Assembly: GCA_037179335.1 (NCBI GenBank)
Contig: JAKZHN010000027.1
Location: 186,001 to 250,000, forward strand
Origin: Cyclaneusma minus
Taxonomy: Eukaryota; Ascomycota; Leotiomycetes; Marthamycetales; Marthamycetaceae
Length of the DNA: 64,000 bases
Reading direction: 5' to 3'
This document shows, piece by piece, positions 11,111 to 23,845 of the stretch. Within the stretch, counting starts at the first letter, position 1, and every line of letters starts with the position of its first letter. The notes below the pieces were generated by a model. That model did no database searches. It worked only from the letters and a program-made list of their open reading frames with translations, and was not told the origin of the DNA. The translations under genes and the position numbers were made by a program.

Positions 11111-11134
11111 GATTCGGAGATCGATGGAGTACAT

Positions 11135-14100
11135 GGCGGTACACGTAGCTAGTCACTGAGAGTAAGAAAAGATGTGAGATGAGAGAGATTTCTAGGTGAT
11201 GTGAGTTTGCCTTCGAACATCTAGAGCTTGCTCTACCAATATATAAAGACCGCCAGAGTGAGAAGCTTCTACCAACGGCCTCGTCTTGATGGTCGCCTGG
11301 GCTGGCTTCATCTGCTTTCTTTCCAGAGAACGTATGCATGATGCAGTCTGTTTCCCAGATATGTATAGCTTGCACGCCATGAAACGAGGCAGTTGCCAAT
11401 AGAAACAGTTTCTTAACCGCGCTTGACCACCAAGCGGCTCAGGAGTAGTCCAAGGTCGTGTATATGGCCTCAGTTGTACACAGCCTCGCTGGCTACGTGG
11501 CTTAGGTTGAACCTCAAAGGTTGATAGTGAGCTCACGGGACCTATGAGTCACACTTTCAACCCATGAATTGGGTCGTGCTGTTCCTGACCCAGGGGCTCG
11601 GGTCGGGGGCTGATGCCAATCAGTTTTGCTTCCAGCCTGAATCGATACAGGGGTCGCGCAAGCCAGACTTTGGGCTGGTATTTTGAACTGGCAGTCTATC
11701 TAGTCTATTTTAGGAACCTTTGAATGGGTACACATCCAGTCCGGGCAGCAGATCTGAGTCTAGACTGGTTGACTGGCACTTGGTCGTTCAATAATACGCC
11801 CGGAGGAAATCTTGGAGAAACGGGCTGTTCTTATGGGGTTTTTTTTAAAAAAAAATTACTTTCTCTTAGCGAAATGACAAGTCTAAGTACCTCAGAGCAG
11901 GCCGCAGACTTCGATAGGTAAGCTCGGAGTGCTGAATCAGTGCCAGCCTCGCATTGCCTCAATTACTCCGAGCCCTGGAATCTCGGTAGGTTGGTCCAGA
12001 TTTAAAACTTCATATAGACTGGAAAATCTTCCTTAAATCGATGGTAACTTGGTCCATTTGATCTATTGACAGCTCTGGATATCCGGATTTAAAAACTCGC
12101 AGTAAGTCCAAAAGTCGTAAAAATAGAAATGAGTAATAGCGCGACGACAAAGTGTATTGGACGAGAGCAAATATGCAAGAGCGTGGCACGTATATGTCCA
12201 GATTGGGGAGTATTAATGCTTTGCAGGGCAGCTGGATAATAGGAATCAGAGGATCGTGGTAATGCTTAAGGCACATGAAACTTTTACCGCTCAACAGCCC
12301 GATTCATGCCAGTCTCCACTTTTTCCCTCGGAAACATGATTCTTTGATCATATTCATGTCGACGATCCCCCACGCTCGAAGTTGTGGGTGTGGTGGTTAT
12401 AAGCCGCCAATAAGCGCCGAGACCGTGCTGGCTCAATTCAGCCTCCAAACGGGACGGGACGGGACCGGTCTGTTCCCCGGTCTAGAAATAAATTACCAGT
12501 GGTACAAATCTGGATCAAAATTTCGAAATATCCGATTTTCACGGCAAGTTTTGTAATTTTTAGTTTTTGCACACAACTTGTGTACTCCAGTCAGGAAAGT
12601 ATTCGAGAAAAGTAGCTAAACTAGAGCCGGTCTAGGGTGCCACATACTTGGGATGACCAGGGCCAGGGGCTGCCTTGTTTGATGTTGCTGAGCATGGTGG
12701 GTCTGGTGGTGGTCGCATGATTGCATCTTGCAGATTCTGGATTGTCCGAATTTGGCCTACAATAAATCTGCATGTGCTGATAGCCTGATTTTTTGCCGTA
12801 TGTTGACCCACATCTCATCCCAACCTGCATAAACAGGCGCAATCCCAGACTCTGGACCTAGTCACCCACCAGTGACCACAGCCCATACGGTCACCACTCA
12901 CCACCTATGCTCGATTACGCCCATCTCAAAGCCTAAACACCTAAGCCACGCACCAGGCCCCCGGCAGGGCAGGCGGAATCGCTGTCGAGCTCACCGAGGT
13001 GCTGAAAAGGGGCCACCGAGGAAGAGAACCCCAGGAGGATCAGCTGGATAAAGACGTCCATTGGCTGCTTCCATAACGCCCGATGCAAGGCGTTGTACCT
13101 GACAATGCCACCGCCACCCAGTCGTGTTGCCAACAACAATCGGATACCTATCATTATCCCCTGACTGAAGCTGAGGAAAGGCCTCTACCCTAAGCGCTGC
13201 CCTTCTTCGCCGATCCCCAGCATGCTCTTCACACTTGGTGGCCTCACCTCTACACCCTCTGATAGCTTCGCCTCTCGGTATCAGCCTCTCGGGACACCCA
13301 CGTCCTCCGTCATATTGATTGGCTCCCTCTGTACATCATACACGCAGAGCCTCCACTCTGTTTCTTCGATAAGGTCCACTTCCCCCACAAGCTGTCATTC
13401 CACTCTCAGTCCTCTTTCTCCACTACAGCCCTACCAGTCTCGAACCTCCAGCGGACCAGCACTCAGGTTTTTTTTTTTTTACAACCTTCCCATCTTAACT
13501 CTACCAAATATCTCCACTCTTCATCAGACATTCATTCCGACTCCTCTGGTTTCTCATCCCGCCCAAAGTAATCTCATCACCGCGATCCCACAAGCCTCGC
13601 ACGGAGTACTCGATAACTCCCGAAGCAGACAACGCGAAAGGTCTACTATCATCACTCGAGATGTATCATCCGCCATCCTCTACGATATCACACTCGCGAT
13701 CTCTCATCAGACATAGTCGACTGGGCAACGCAGTAACAACCATCGCGGATGAGGGAAATTCTTGTTTATTTTTCTTCCTTCGAAACCGTACACTTGAGGG
13801 AACAGTTCCAGGGTTCCTACTCCTCCCCCGGATACGTGGATACCCCTTGCTCTAACACGCTGCCACTGACTGGTATCTGGTAGCCACTATTCAGACACTC
13901 ACAAGGGGCGATCTGCCACCACGTGAGACATTGATCTCGCCACAGTCATCGTCATATTGTGGGACGTGAGAAGTCCAACGACTGTCTCTGAAGTCGTGCA
14001 CTTTCGGAGCTATCAGGAGTCTCCAAGTAACTGGGAGTTTTCAAGTGATTCCGAATCACGCAGTGTATCAGAAACCCCCGGGTTTACTCGATATGGCCCA

Positions 14101-14217
14101 AGGAGTTGTGGACCCCAGCAAGGGCAGGCTATAGCCAGTCCTCCGCGCATCGACTTGAAGTCGTACACAGGCGCATCTTCATGTCGCTCTGACATCCATC
14201 ACCGCAGAGATCTTTCT
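11135..14217. other. Long intergenic stretch without a supported gene
   Basis: About 3.1 kb. Open frames at 13222-13716 and 13957-14376 are Ser/Pro/Thr-rich by-products of C/T-rich DNA and have no family features. A poly-T run lies at about 13468-13480 and an adjacent T/A run at 11837-11856. I recognise no RNA gene or transposon here. Confidence 0.35.
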
Positions 14218-15602
14218 TCATTTCTCTTCCTTCAGAGCCTTACACTTGACAGCGACCACCTCCTGCTTCGCCTCCAGCTCCCCTCCCTCGATAACCAAAG
14301 CTGTCAACTTGCCGCCCTTTACGCAGCCCGTGTCCAGACCTTTGCTATAGTCTTCGATTCTCAGCCCTCGTTTTGAGTCATGGCCATAGATGACGGTGCT
14401 TCGGTTCTTCTTATGTTGTTTCTTTTGGTAGTAGTTCCAGGCCTTGTTTCTAATTAGTACCCATTCAAAATATGCCACTCATACATTCCAGGTTTTGCTC
14501 AAACGTGTCGGGGAGTGCAAAAGCCTCTAAATCCAAGAAGCCACGAGCGCCGACTCACCTTAGTCCAACAATTCCCGTCCCTATTCTCACTCGGCGTATT
14601 CGTCTTCAAATCAATAGTCCGCATATTCATAACATAAAACGGATCTTGTTTCTCCAACGGCACACCCGGCGCCAGCCCGGCGTGCACCACAACCACCTCG
14701 CCCATCTCCCCAATCTCTCCCACCCTCAAAATCGCAGGTAATCCCTCCAACCATTTCACCACCTCCGGCTTGTCCCTCAACACCTTCGCCATCGCCCGAT
14801 CATGTTTACTCAAAAACGACCACCGCATATCCTCCTTAAACTCCTCATCCCTCTCATCCCCCATCCTCGAAATCTCCTGCTCCTTAGTAGCCAACTGTTT
14901 CAGCGCACCCAAGATTTTATCTTCATGGTTTCCACGAACGGCTGATGCGTGAAGCGATTGCACGAGTTCGAGAACACCGAGCGAGTCCGGTCCTTTAGTG
15001 ATTAGGTCGCCGACGAGAATTAGATGGTCGTGTTGTTGCTTGAAGTGGACTTTGTCGAGGAGGTCCATGAGTTCGGATTTCATGCCGTGGACGTCGCCGA
15101 CGACTATCAGGCGCCCGCCGTGGTGGTTTGCGCCAACCGTGGGCACGAACTTGGGGTCGAGATCTTGGACGTGGATCATATTTCCTAAGGGTGGTTTTGC
15201 GTTGGAGCCGAAAAGGCCTAGTCCCTGCTCGTCAACTCCTGGTAAGATGGTGTTTGCGCCAGATACTATGCGGTCCAGTAGTGTTTGGTTTGTCCAAATG
15301 GGAATGATGTATCGTGTGGCAATGGTCCAGCTTAGTATGATGCCGACGAATATGTTAATGTAGCGGCGGTATCGGTGATACCACCAGGGACAGCGGCGAC
15401 GAGAGGCTTCGCGGTCGGCGGCGGCGAATATGGGCTCGTTGCGCTCCCAGTTGTTCTTGGCTTTCTTGACTAGAGGTGGTGGTGGGGGGCGCTCGTCGAC
15501 GAAGGAGGACATGAGCTGGGTCGCGGCCTCATCGCTGTTTTCGCTCAACTGCCATGAGGCAGGCATGGGGAATATTTGGGCCGCTGTAAGGGCGGGGCGC
15601 AA
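14218..15602 (-). CDS. Membrane-anchored calcineurin-like metallophosphatase (Ppn2-like)
   Basis: Two exons, 15602-14559 and 14442-14218 (the intron has a GTGAGT donor and an aacaag acceptor), give 422 residues. A single hydrophobic segment at about residues 80-100 (YINIFVGIILSWTIATRYII) follows a basic stretch, implying a type II membrane anchor with the catalytic domain in a lumen, probably the vacuole. The metallophos motifs appear in order: GDVHGMKSEL, GDLITKGPDS, GNHED, VVVHAGLAPG and, in exon 2, GHDSKRG followed by a GLDTGCVKGGKLTALV block. These supply the Asp, His and Asn ligands for two metal ions. The layout matches yeast Ppn2-type (YNL217W) vacuolar phosphatases, which cleave polyphosphate. 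Substrate assignment is inferred from similarity only. Confidence 0.85.
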
Positions 15603-17419
15603 TTAGCTTGAATCTTGTAAAGTGGAATGACGTTTGGGATCTGCAGAAAGGGCAGATGCAGGAGTGGCGAGAGCGAAAGGTCGAAGGAACGAAAGAGCTG
15701 CGTAATATTACTGTCTTCTTTCCCTTTTTAACGGAAGTCTTGCTTCAGCAAAGCCGCTATCCAGACAATGGACGGCATATGGGAAATGCAGTAAATTTCA
15801 ATGGTTCCGAGGGAAAAGGAGGCGATTTATGCAGGTATGAAATTTCCCAAGCCTGAAAGTTGCAGATAGGAGGTCGATGATCTGACGCCAAAGAATTCCG
15901 GATCAATTGTCGGTCGGAACACAGACGGCCCGAGCCTCGTATCTAAACGAGTACTTAAGCTCCAGGTACATGTAAACCTCCTTCACATCCCTCCTCATCT
16001 TCAACCAACTAATTCTCCGTTTCGCGGCTGTCTTTCCGACAACCCACCTCGTGCCCAGGACGCATTACTTGTGTATCCTGGGATCCAACGTCACTGCTCC
16101 CACCAGCGAAACACACCAGGAAGAGAAATAATGAGCAACCGGGCGCCTCACCAGCCATAACTTGCACACTTCGGAGTTTGGGGCGTCCAAACGAGCCAAC
16201 ACTAGTCCAGTTCTGGTGTGTGCTACCGGCGGCGTGACTACCATCAGTCCTGGGATTCCAGAGACATGGAACCGGATCATACGGCTCCCCCACGTCTCGA
16301 TCTGAGAGGATTGAAGATTTGTCGCAACCAAACTGTTTCACGTCTGTGAAACGTCCTCTCGGGTAAAGCCGGACAGCCACGAGTATCACAGCAGCAATAT
16401 TGCATTGGAGCTTCAAAACTCGTCAATGCGGATTTCTGGCTCCACGGTACTGGTACATTGACCTAGCCCCCTAGTCTCCTTACGGAAGGACGACATCTTC
16501 CTCGCTGATCACTGGTAATGCTTTTGTGTTCGACGACACTGGAACCACAATCTGATTCCGTCGTTCAACTGGCCGTCATCTTGCAACGGCAACAGAATAT
16601 CAGATGAGGTTGAGACGGGATGAGATCAAAGCGACTACGAAGTCCAACCTGACTGACTACATGATCGTGGCGCTGGTCCAAGCTCTTTTTATGAAATTCA
16701 ACCTCATCTCATAGCCAATCTATATTTGGCGGACTACGAACACCCTTACTCCGAGTTTCGAACCTCTCTAGGGCCCGACGGAGGCAGCCATCTATCAAAA
16801 GTAACTTCAAGAACTCCCGTCTCCGCTGTCCTAGGATGGCTGGCCCGCGGCCGGAGGCGGGGTTCATATGATCTAGTCCGACGTCTCCGTAGTCTTCCTT
16901 CAGCACTATCCCTCCAGAGTTCCAACTGCTGCGTCTGACGGTAACAGCACCTCCGCAACGAGCCAACACTATTTCCTTGTACAGCGGGAACGTCGCACGA
17001 GTGAGGAATGGCACGGAATCTGTGCCTGCCAGAAAATCCCCGACCAGGAATATTGCAACATTTTGTTCTGATCAAACACCTCAAACAGGGATCCTGCTTC
17101 CGTGCCACGAGATAAAGCTTAAAGTTACCAGTGACTTGCTTCGTCGCGGGATCCGGGGAGCGTTATCGAATTAACTTCCGTTTCAGCCACTTTCGTGCGC
17201 TGCTCCAAGGCCTCGTGTTCTATGGAGAACCTTTACGGATTATGCCCATGGACTTTCATCGTGAGTACTTAGAATTCGGTTCGTCCGGACCTTGGCAACA
17301 TGAAGTACTTTGGTATTCCTTTCTTCAGCTTGGGCATGCATCATTACTTGCTCGCTATCTGCTCAATCTTTCTTATTCGCTTTTCCTATTCCTTATATTA
17401 AGTCCATCGTTTAGCTAAG
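15603..17419. other. Intergenic region
   Basis: About 1.8 kb with no supported gene. Open frames at 16009-16416, 16709-17108 and 17131-17418 lack start context, splice signals or recognisable motifs. The 5' leader of the following gene (17340-17419) is T/C-rich. Confidence 0.35.
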
Positions 17420-18508
17420 ATGCGTCTTCAGGAAAAACTCAAGTCTGTTGCCGCGTTGCTTGCTACTTTTCACCTAGCAGTTATTGCTACCACCACTAAA
17501 GATTTCCAAGCCCGCAATTTGAAAACGCAAGTCTTATCAAAAACCCCATTCTCACATGTATACTCATTCATCAAAGTATCACGGACATCTACAATCTCGC
17601 AGTCTACCCCAACAACCTAGCCGTTCTAGCCCACGGCGCCTCCGCTGTCCCTCCCGGACTATTCAACGTCAACGCATCCGGCCGCATCACACCAATTGGC
17701 AATTTCACCGGCTTCGACGACTCAGTCGAGTACTTCTTCGCACTCTCCGAGCCTCCATCAGCACCCAGCTACACAGCTCTCACAAATGCCACTATCGTCG
17801 AGTTCACCAGCGGCTGTCCCGAAGTCGCCGCAAGCGTTGTGTATCTGGACAGCAGAGTTGTAAACGAAAGTTCTCCTGACAATGGCAAATACGTTTCGAC
17901 ATTGAAGGAGATCGCTTTTTGGAGATTTGACGATAAGGGCGCGGTGATTTACTATGATGGCTGGATTCCGAACTTGCAGTTGTGGGTTACGACCGAGACT
18001 GGAGCGATGACTCAGAATCCGGCCGTTCAGGCTGCGGCGCGCAAAACGCTGTGTGAGAGTATTCAACAATTTTGCGTAGGGGATCATCAGCAGTACAGCT
18101 CGTAAGTCTCCAGTACCCCATTTTCAAGGATTGCAGATTCAAGGAGAGAGACGAGTTAACAAGATGACGAAACAGCGTCGCCGACTGTGCCGCTAAGCTC
18201 GCCGAAAAGCCATTTGGAACTTATGACGAGGTTTGGGGAGACAATGTGGTTTGTAGAACGATTCATGTTCTCCTAACCCATATCAGACCTGAAGTAAGTT
18301 TCTGCTATGGAGCCGGAGTGTTTTCTCTAGGGTCGGATTTGGGCTAAATCGTTGTGTTTAGGTACATTGCCCGCATGTTGGTCCGACGGGTGGCATGAAG
18401 TGTGTGGATGTGGATTATAACACGGTTTATGTTGCTGATGATCCGATACTGTTTGGGGCTCCGCTGGGAGACGTTTTCCAGTGTCCTAAGTCGCATTCGG
18501 AGTTATAG
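17420..18508 (+). CDS. Secreted fungal protein of unknown function; 5' end possibly frameshifted
   Basis: The body reads clearly from about 17500 to 18101 and then through exons 18176-18293 and 18362-18508 with GT..AG introns. It contains a run of NLAVYPNN, GNFTGFDDSVEYFFAL and FTSGCPEVAASV, then conserved Cys-rich stretches EVWGDNVVCRTIH, RPEVHCPHVGPTGG and KCVDVDYNTVY. An ATG at 17420 encodes a plausible signal peptide (basic start, then VAALLATFHLAVIA), but it is in a different frame from the body. The body frame has a TAA at 17497-17499, and no GT..AG intron of suitable phase joins them. Either a one-base error or mutation lies between about 17479 and 17500, or the true start exon is elsewhere. 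The even Cys count and several N-x-S/T sites fit an extracellular protein. The family is known to me only as conserved and hypothetical in ascomycetes. Confidence 0.65.
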
Positions 18509-19346
18509 AGCGCATGTACATGGACTCAGCTGCGGTTTTGAGACTGGATATGAGAAGGTTGCATTGAGCTTCGAAAAGGGATTGGATTGCTTTTTGATAC
18601 TCTTCACAGGTCTCGTGTACAGGTACATAATGATTATTTGATATTCACCATTATACAAGATTGACCGCACTTTAAATGAGTCATGTTTTCTCCATGGCAG
18701 TTCCAAGGGTCCACGAGGCGAAAGTCAAAGTACGAAGCGGAGGACCCGGAAGGCCGGAATACACTTGTGCCTGAAGCCAATTCGTCACTCGTCCCAGCTT
18801 CCGGTCCAACCTTATTCTGACGGCGGATATGAGGCTGACAAGTGTGTGGTTTCAGCCTCTGATAGGCTGGCCTGCCATTCTTTCCTCGTATGTTGTACAG
18901 CGTTTTCGCTGATGGACAGTGGACCCCCACGACATTCGTTCAGAAAGAATTGCTTCGACTTCCGCGTCACTTGTACACAAGAAAATGACAAACTGAGAGA
19001 AATGCGACCCACCACAATCTTCTTGAACCCAACTTCCAAATTCTGTCTTGGATTTGAGCTACATGTAGCAAAAGACCCCAGGGCAAAGTCCGGGGTATCT
19101 CGGCGTCCGGCCCCGCTAGATCCCGCTCCGACCCGCTTTCCCCACATCCCCGCAATCCAAAAGCTTTTTCGGACCTCATCGCTTCCCACCCCGAACACCA
19201 CGGACTGGTGCGACACCGAGATATCCAGAACCTCAACTCTGCTATCTTCGAAAGTCGAAAGTCGTACTTCGACACCGCAAAGCCAGCTTCTTCGCGCAAG
19301 CGTCGGAAAATCGCCCACCGCCCCCGCGGGCCCGCAAACAATGTAA
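18509..19346. other. Intergenic region
   Basis: About 840 bases without a supported gene. The frames crossing 18765-19346 on both strands are not supported by motifs, and the upstream part of the longer plus-strand frame into the WD40 gene is 5' UTR. Confidence 0.35.
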
Positions 19347-20533
19347 ATGTCCTTCCCAAACCGCCCGCTCACCCAGCTCCGCGGCTCCAATGGTACGTTA
19401 TATCCACCAATTACCCTCTCTGCCAGCTTCACTATCCACTTAAAACGTACTCTATACTAATGAAATATCAAAACAACACAGGTCCCGTCCACGCCCTAAC
19501 CTATTCTGCCCCACCTAGCACCTACATCCTAACCGGCAGCGCCGACCGTTCCATCCGCCTCTACAACCCCTCCCGCCCCTCCGCTGCCCCCCAAAAATCC
19601 GGCTCCTCATCCATAACCACCTCGTCCACATCTTCCGCCCCAACACCACCCAAGCCCACCCAACTCATCCAAACCTACACCTCCCACACCTACGCCGTCC
19701 TTGACCTATCCGTCGCACACGACAACGCCACCTTCACCTCCTGCGGCGGCGACCGCACTGTTTTTCTCTGGGACGTCGCAACAGGAAATACTTTACGCAG
19801 ATGGGGCGGTAATAACGGCCACGTTGGACGCGTAAATTCAGTGACTTTTGCCGGCGAGGGGGACAGTTTGGTGGTGTCTGGGGGCTATGATGGCACGGTG
19901 AGGATTTGGGATGTCAGGAGCGGTGGTGGTGGTGGTGGTGGTGGAGGGAAGCCGGTTATGGTTTGGGGGGAAGCGAAGGATGCTGTGCAGGTAGTAATGA
20001 CCGCTGGTGCTGAGGTGTACAGCGGCAGTGTGGATGGGAGGGTGAGGTGCTATGATGTGAGGAAGGGGAAGGTGGATACGGATGTGATTGGGAAGCCGGT
20101 TGTTTCTCTGGACATCACGAGAGATGGGCAGGGGATATTGGTCGGTGCGTTGGATGGTGTTGTGAGATTGATGGATCGGAGGGATGGGGCCTTGCTGAGG
20201 AGTTACAAGGGGGCGGAGGTGGGGGAGTATCGCGTGGGAACCTGTTTTGGGGGGTTGGAGAGGTGGGTGGTTGGGGGGAGTGAGAGGGGTGGGGAGGGGG
20301 GTGATGGGGAGTGTGTGGTTTGGGATACGATGACGGGGGAGGTGATGGAGAGGGTTAGGGTGCCGGGTCTGGAGGAGGGAGAGCGGAAAAAGAAGGTGGG
20401 GAGGATGGGGGAGGAAAAGGAGAGTAAGAATGTTGTTAGTAAGGTGGCGTGGAAGGATGAGGGGAGGGGGGATCAGTGGTGCTGTGCTGGGACGGATGGA
20501 CTGGTTACGGTCTTTGGACCGCCAGCGTACTGA
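19347..20533 (+). CDS. WD40 scaffold protein, WDR83/Morg1-like
   Basis: Two exons, 19347-19392 and 19482-20533, give 365 residues beginning MSFPNRPLTQLRGSNG. I chose this start because the short first exon splices with GT..AG exactly into GPVHALTYS, which reproduces the family's N-terminus. The longer open frame from 19208 reads through the intron. At least six WD40 blades are visible, for example LTGSADRSIRLYN, TSCGGDRTVFLWDVATG, VSGGYDGTVRIWDVRSG and YSGSVDGRVRCYDVRKG. The family is a beta-propeller scaffold linked to MAPK organisation and to spliceosomal complexes. A nine-glycine run (about 19920-19947) and a charged loop near the C-terminus (RKKKVGRMGEEKE) are local additions. Codon usage switches to very G-rich after 19800. 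Confidence 0.8.
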
Positions 20534-22430
20534 GAAAATCGGTCTCGTGAAGGCAGTACGATTCTAACCGCCCGCTCAGCGGCTTAATTTGAGCAGACAG
20601 ACGTCTCGAGGCATACCAGGAGAATGGAGGCCGGAGAACTGAAAGCCAAGTTCCGATGATACCCCACCTAAAGTCTGTCACATCCAAAGCTTCTGCCGAA
20701 CCCGAGCGAGATTTCACCGGTTCGCAACAGGATTCCGGTCGGCTAGCAGTGGTAAAGGCGGCGCGCTAAATTTATATCTTTGCAAAGCCGCTAAAGATAT
20801 ATCGAACTTCAGCGAATGGGAGCGCTTGGTTAAGTTTTGTTGCATGTCGACAGAAATCCATGGCGCACACCAAAATATGCAGAATTTTCTGGAGATTACG
20901 ATTACAATGGTCTCAGAATTTTAGCGAGCTTATTGAAAGCATGATACTTTTCAGATCATTGACAAAGGCTGACACCACCCGTTGGACGAATTGGCCCAAC
21001 ACCAGAGGGGCCTGGATTTGTTGCAGGATAGCGCCTTGGCAGCTCTCTTAATCAGCTAGAGGTTTATATATACACGGACGAGAGAGGGCTCCTTCAGCTC
21101 TTCTCTCCTCAGTCCTCTCCATACCTCTTCTCCTCATGCGACAGATTTCGAATTCATACACGGAATAACCTGGCACGCAAAGCGGAGTATGGGAAACATA
21201 AATCTAGAGGCCGAGGTGATGAAATAAATTGGATTTGCTCGGAGCAGTACTCCTGACTCCTGGCCTCCCTGAAGTCCACTCATAGACAACGTCAGACCTG
21301 CTCGGGTTTCGGCCGGGCACAACTCCACATCTCTTTCCTCCCATTTGTATCGGTTTGCAGATCCGACATTCAACAATCAGTTCAGTTAGTGTGAGGGTCA
21401 AGTGGAGAGGAAGCGCAGGAGAAAATAGGCGGGGCAATCTGCCCAGGTGCCTCATATACAAATTTGCGAGGAGTGCATATCGTCAAATGGGTGTCTTAGA
21501 TTAGTGGTTGTTTCCTTGTGGTGCGTATTTGCATCTAGAGTGGATCACAGAGGCTAAGCAACATTTGGCGACCTTTTTTAAGCTTCGAGTTCGAAGCATG
21601 AAGGCGGCAGCTTTATTGTTTTTTTTTTCTTTCTTGTTAAAGATCGATTGATCACTTGGCGCTTGATCAGTCAGCTTGGGTTCTATAGAGAGTACTACCT
21701 ATGTTACAACCACATGTTCTGAGCTTTCTCCCCAAGTTCATGTCGAACAACGTGACCATATGAACTAGCACCCTGTTGTACAACATCCCCCAGAGCCGGC
21801 GCAACACCGCGCAGAATTCCTAATATTGGGGGCTATTTAGCAGGATTAAGTATGCAATTCATCGTACTATGCAACCCTAACCAGCTCTAGTCATAGGGTT
21901 GAGGTAAATTCCAATCCAACTGAGACAATAGGATAGCATCGAAATCAGCGTCACTGCAGACAACACGAGTAAATCAAAACCTCACTCGACAAATGCGGAA
22001 AGTCTCGTCACCTCACTATGTTCCATTCTCTCGCTTCTCGCCCACGTAGCAGGCCAGCAGCGTGGCTCCCACGCCTTCCCACTGCGACTGTCCAGAAAGG
22101 AGCCGCAACGTAGCATTTCAGTATTTCGTGATACCAAAACACAATCCTCTCCTTCTCTATCCACGGGTCCACCGAAAAAGAAACAAAGAAACCAGAACGC
22201 TCCCAGAAAACGCCCTACTATGCTGCGACAGTGATGGAAATCTAGAACGTTATTACTTCCAGTGCACATCGCTTGCGATGCGACTCCTGCATTTTTACCT
22301 CGCTCCTGACGCTGGAGAAAACCCGGAAAACCACTTTATCAAGACACAAGAAGCAGATTCGGACCGTGGAATGAGAAAGATGGAGGCGCCTATGGGTAGA
22401 CAACCGAGGACCTTTGAAACCTGGGGATGC
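20534..22430. other. Intergenic region
   Basis: About 1.9 kb between the convergent WD40 and mannosyltransferase genes. No supported gene. A T-run lies at 21616-21630. Open frames at 21134-21461 and 21982-22538 have no family features, and part of the latter is antisense to the mannosyltransferase 3' exon. Confidence 0.35.
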
Positions 22431-23845
22431 TTAGCCCATTCCGACGTACTTGAACCAGTTTGGTCGGCAGTCTTCCTGGTTGAGCCACTGTTCGCCATCG
22501 GTGAAGCGGCCCGTGATGCAGCCTTTGCATTTCGGTGAGTTGGGGCAGTTGAAGAAGGGAATGTGTTGGTAGCCGATGTCGCGGAACCTGTGCAAAAGTA
22601 ATTAGTACTCCCGATCAGTAAGGAAACAAGCTTATTCCTGCTATCCAGAAACCAAAGTAAACGAGAAGTCTGAGTTGACAATCACGGCTTACCAATGTAT
22701 TTTACTCGAGTCTTCGAATAATCCAAGCGCTATACTGTGCACTGGCGCATCGCCCCACCGCTCATAGAAAAATCCACCCGCACGATCGAGGTGATTGAAA
22801 TAGTCCTCATATGCCTGACTACGCCAGAAGTTCATATCGGCAATTTCGAAATTACTCCAGAAATGGCAAGTCGAGTAGCCATGAGCTTTCGTATTGTGAT
22901 CCGGCCGGCGCGAACTATCCGTAACCCAGTTAAACGCATTATTGTCATGCAGATATTCCGGATGCTCGGCAAGGAACTTGATAGTCTCGGGCCACAGAGT
23001 AGGAATCGATTGCGGCGCATCGTACAAATTGATGGTGAAGCCGTAGGTTTTGTTGTTGTCTTGCATGTAGCGGAACACGTCGTAGTCGACGTCGCAGAAG
23101 AAATGTACTTTGGGCTCGACGCGCCAGTAATAGCGGATGTTGGCGAGGGCCGGGTGCTTGTAGAAGAGCCCGCTGTTCCAGCGGCACATTTGGTGGTAAG
23201 AGATCATGTCGCCGTATTGGATGTCGTTCTCCTTGAGGACTTTGGCGGATTCTTGGAAGAGGTCGTAGTTGATCCATGATGGCATTTCCCAGTGTTCTTT
23301 CGGAATCAATTCTGCGGAGAAGGTGTTAGCAAGCCCTTTCCCGCGCAGGCGCAGCTTCCAATGTGTCCTGGCATACCATATCTGCATTCAGCGTTCGTTT
23401 GCGCCTGTGTTCGCTTTTTGAATTCCTCTGTAAATGGCTCATCGTTGAAGAAGGTCCACGGATAGTTGAACTTATGGTTCCACGTCCGTTCTAAGTCCCC
23501 CATGGACTGGAGCATGCCGTCCAACTCGTTATTTCGAACCAGCGACAGGATGGTAGCGTTGATTCTCGGCGAGTTCGCATTGCCAGGCTCGTAGTCCTTT
23601 GTCGCTCTTGTTAAAAGACCTTCCGGCTCTCCCGAAGCTGTCAAGCGTAGTCAGCTATCTTTTCTTCCAACTTCAACATCTCCCCGAGACTCACGATCTA
23701 GTTGAGGATCCCGATCCATCTTTTCCATCGTCTTCCCCGGCCCATTCACCACGGGCGGGTGACTGACAAAGATCTGGTAGATCAGGAACATACATAGCAC
23801 CAGCGTCGCAAAGCCGAGGGCTCGTATAGGCCGTGCGATAGCCAT
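22431..23845 (-). CDS. Alpha-1,2-mannosyltransferase, Ktr/Kre2 family (GT15)
   Basis: Golgi type II mannosyltransferase that adds alpha-1,2-mannose to O- and N-glycans of cell-wall proteins. Four exons, 23845-23695, 23637-23377, 23311-22693 and 22587-22431, give 395 residues. The chosen start (MAIARPIRAL) is followed directly by a membrane anchor (GFATLVLCMFLIYQIFV) and a stem. The catalytic domain shows NATILSLVRNNEL, the fold core WTFFNDEPFTEEF, ECRYELIPKEHW, CRWNSGLFYKHP, EPKVHFFCDVDYDVF and the strongly conserved CHFWSNFEIADMNFWRS, whose Glu is the proposed nucleophile, then GGFFYERWGDAPVHSIAL. The last exon holds the Cys-rich end (CPNSPKCKGC). Its start lies only 227 bp from the divergent gamma-tubulin complex gene, so the two probably share a promoter. 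An upstream ATG at 24031 would bury the anchor and is less likely. Confidence 0.92.

Larger units (their letters stand above)
8293..11134 (-). pseudogene. Patatin-like phospholipase, three in-frame stops
   Basis: Eight exons keep consistent splice phase: 11134-10651, 10584-10228, 10175-10095, 10045-9965, 9913-9833, 9782-9560, 9509-9258 and 9205-8293. The patatin lipase domain is clear: oxyanion-hole DGGGARG, nucleophile elbow GGTSTGG and catalytic DGA in VDGAFGSNNP. The N-terminal 160 residues are a degenerate Pro/Ser/Asp/Glu repeat linker. Exons 3, 4 and 5 are each exactly 81 nt and partly repeat one another. The reading frame is interrupted by TAG at 9624-9622, TGA at 9310-9308 and TAG at 9063-9061. 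The frame is otherwise intact, and the stops fit C:G-to-T:A transitions (the last sits where the family has Trp in WQVARATSAAP). It is probably an inactivated lipid acyl hydrolase. Three separate sequencing errors are less likely. Confidence 0.75.

Noticed and set aside
13222..13716. A 164-codon Ser/Thr/Pro-rich open frame
   Set aside because: The DNA is C/T-rich, the frame crosses a poly-T run, and no conserved motif is present.
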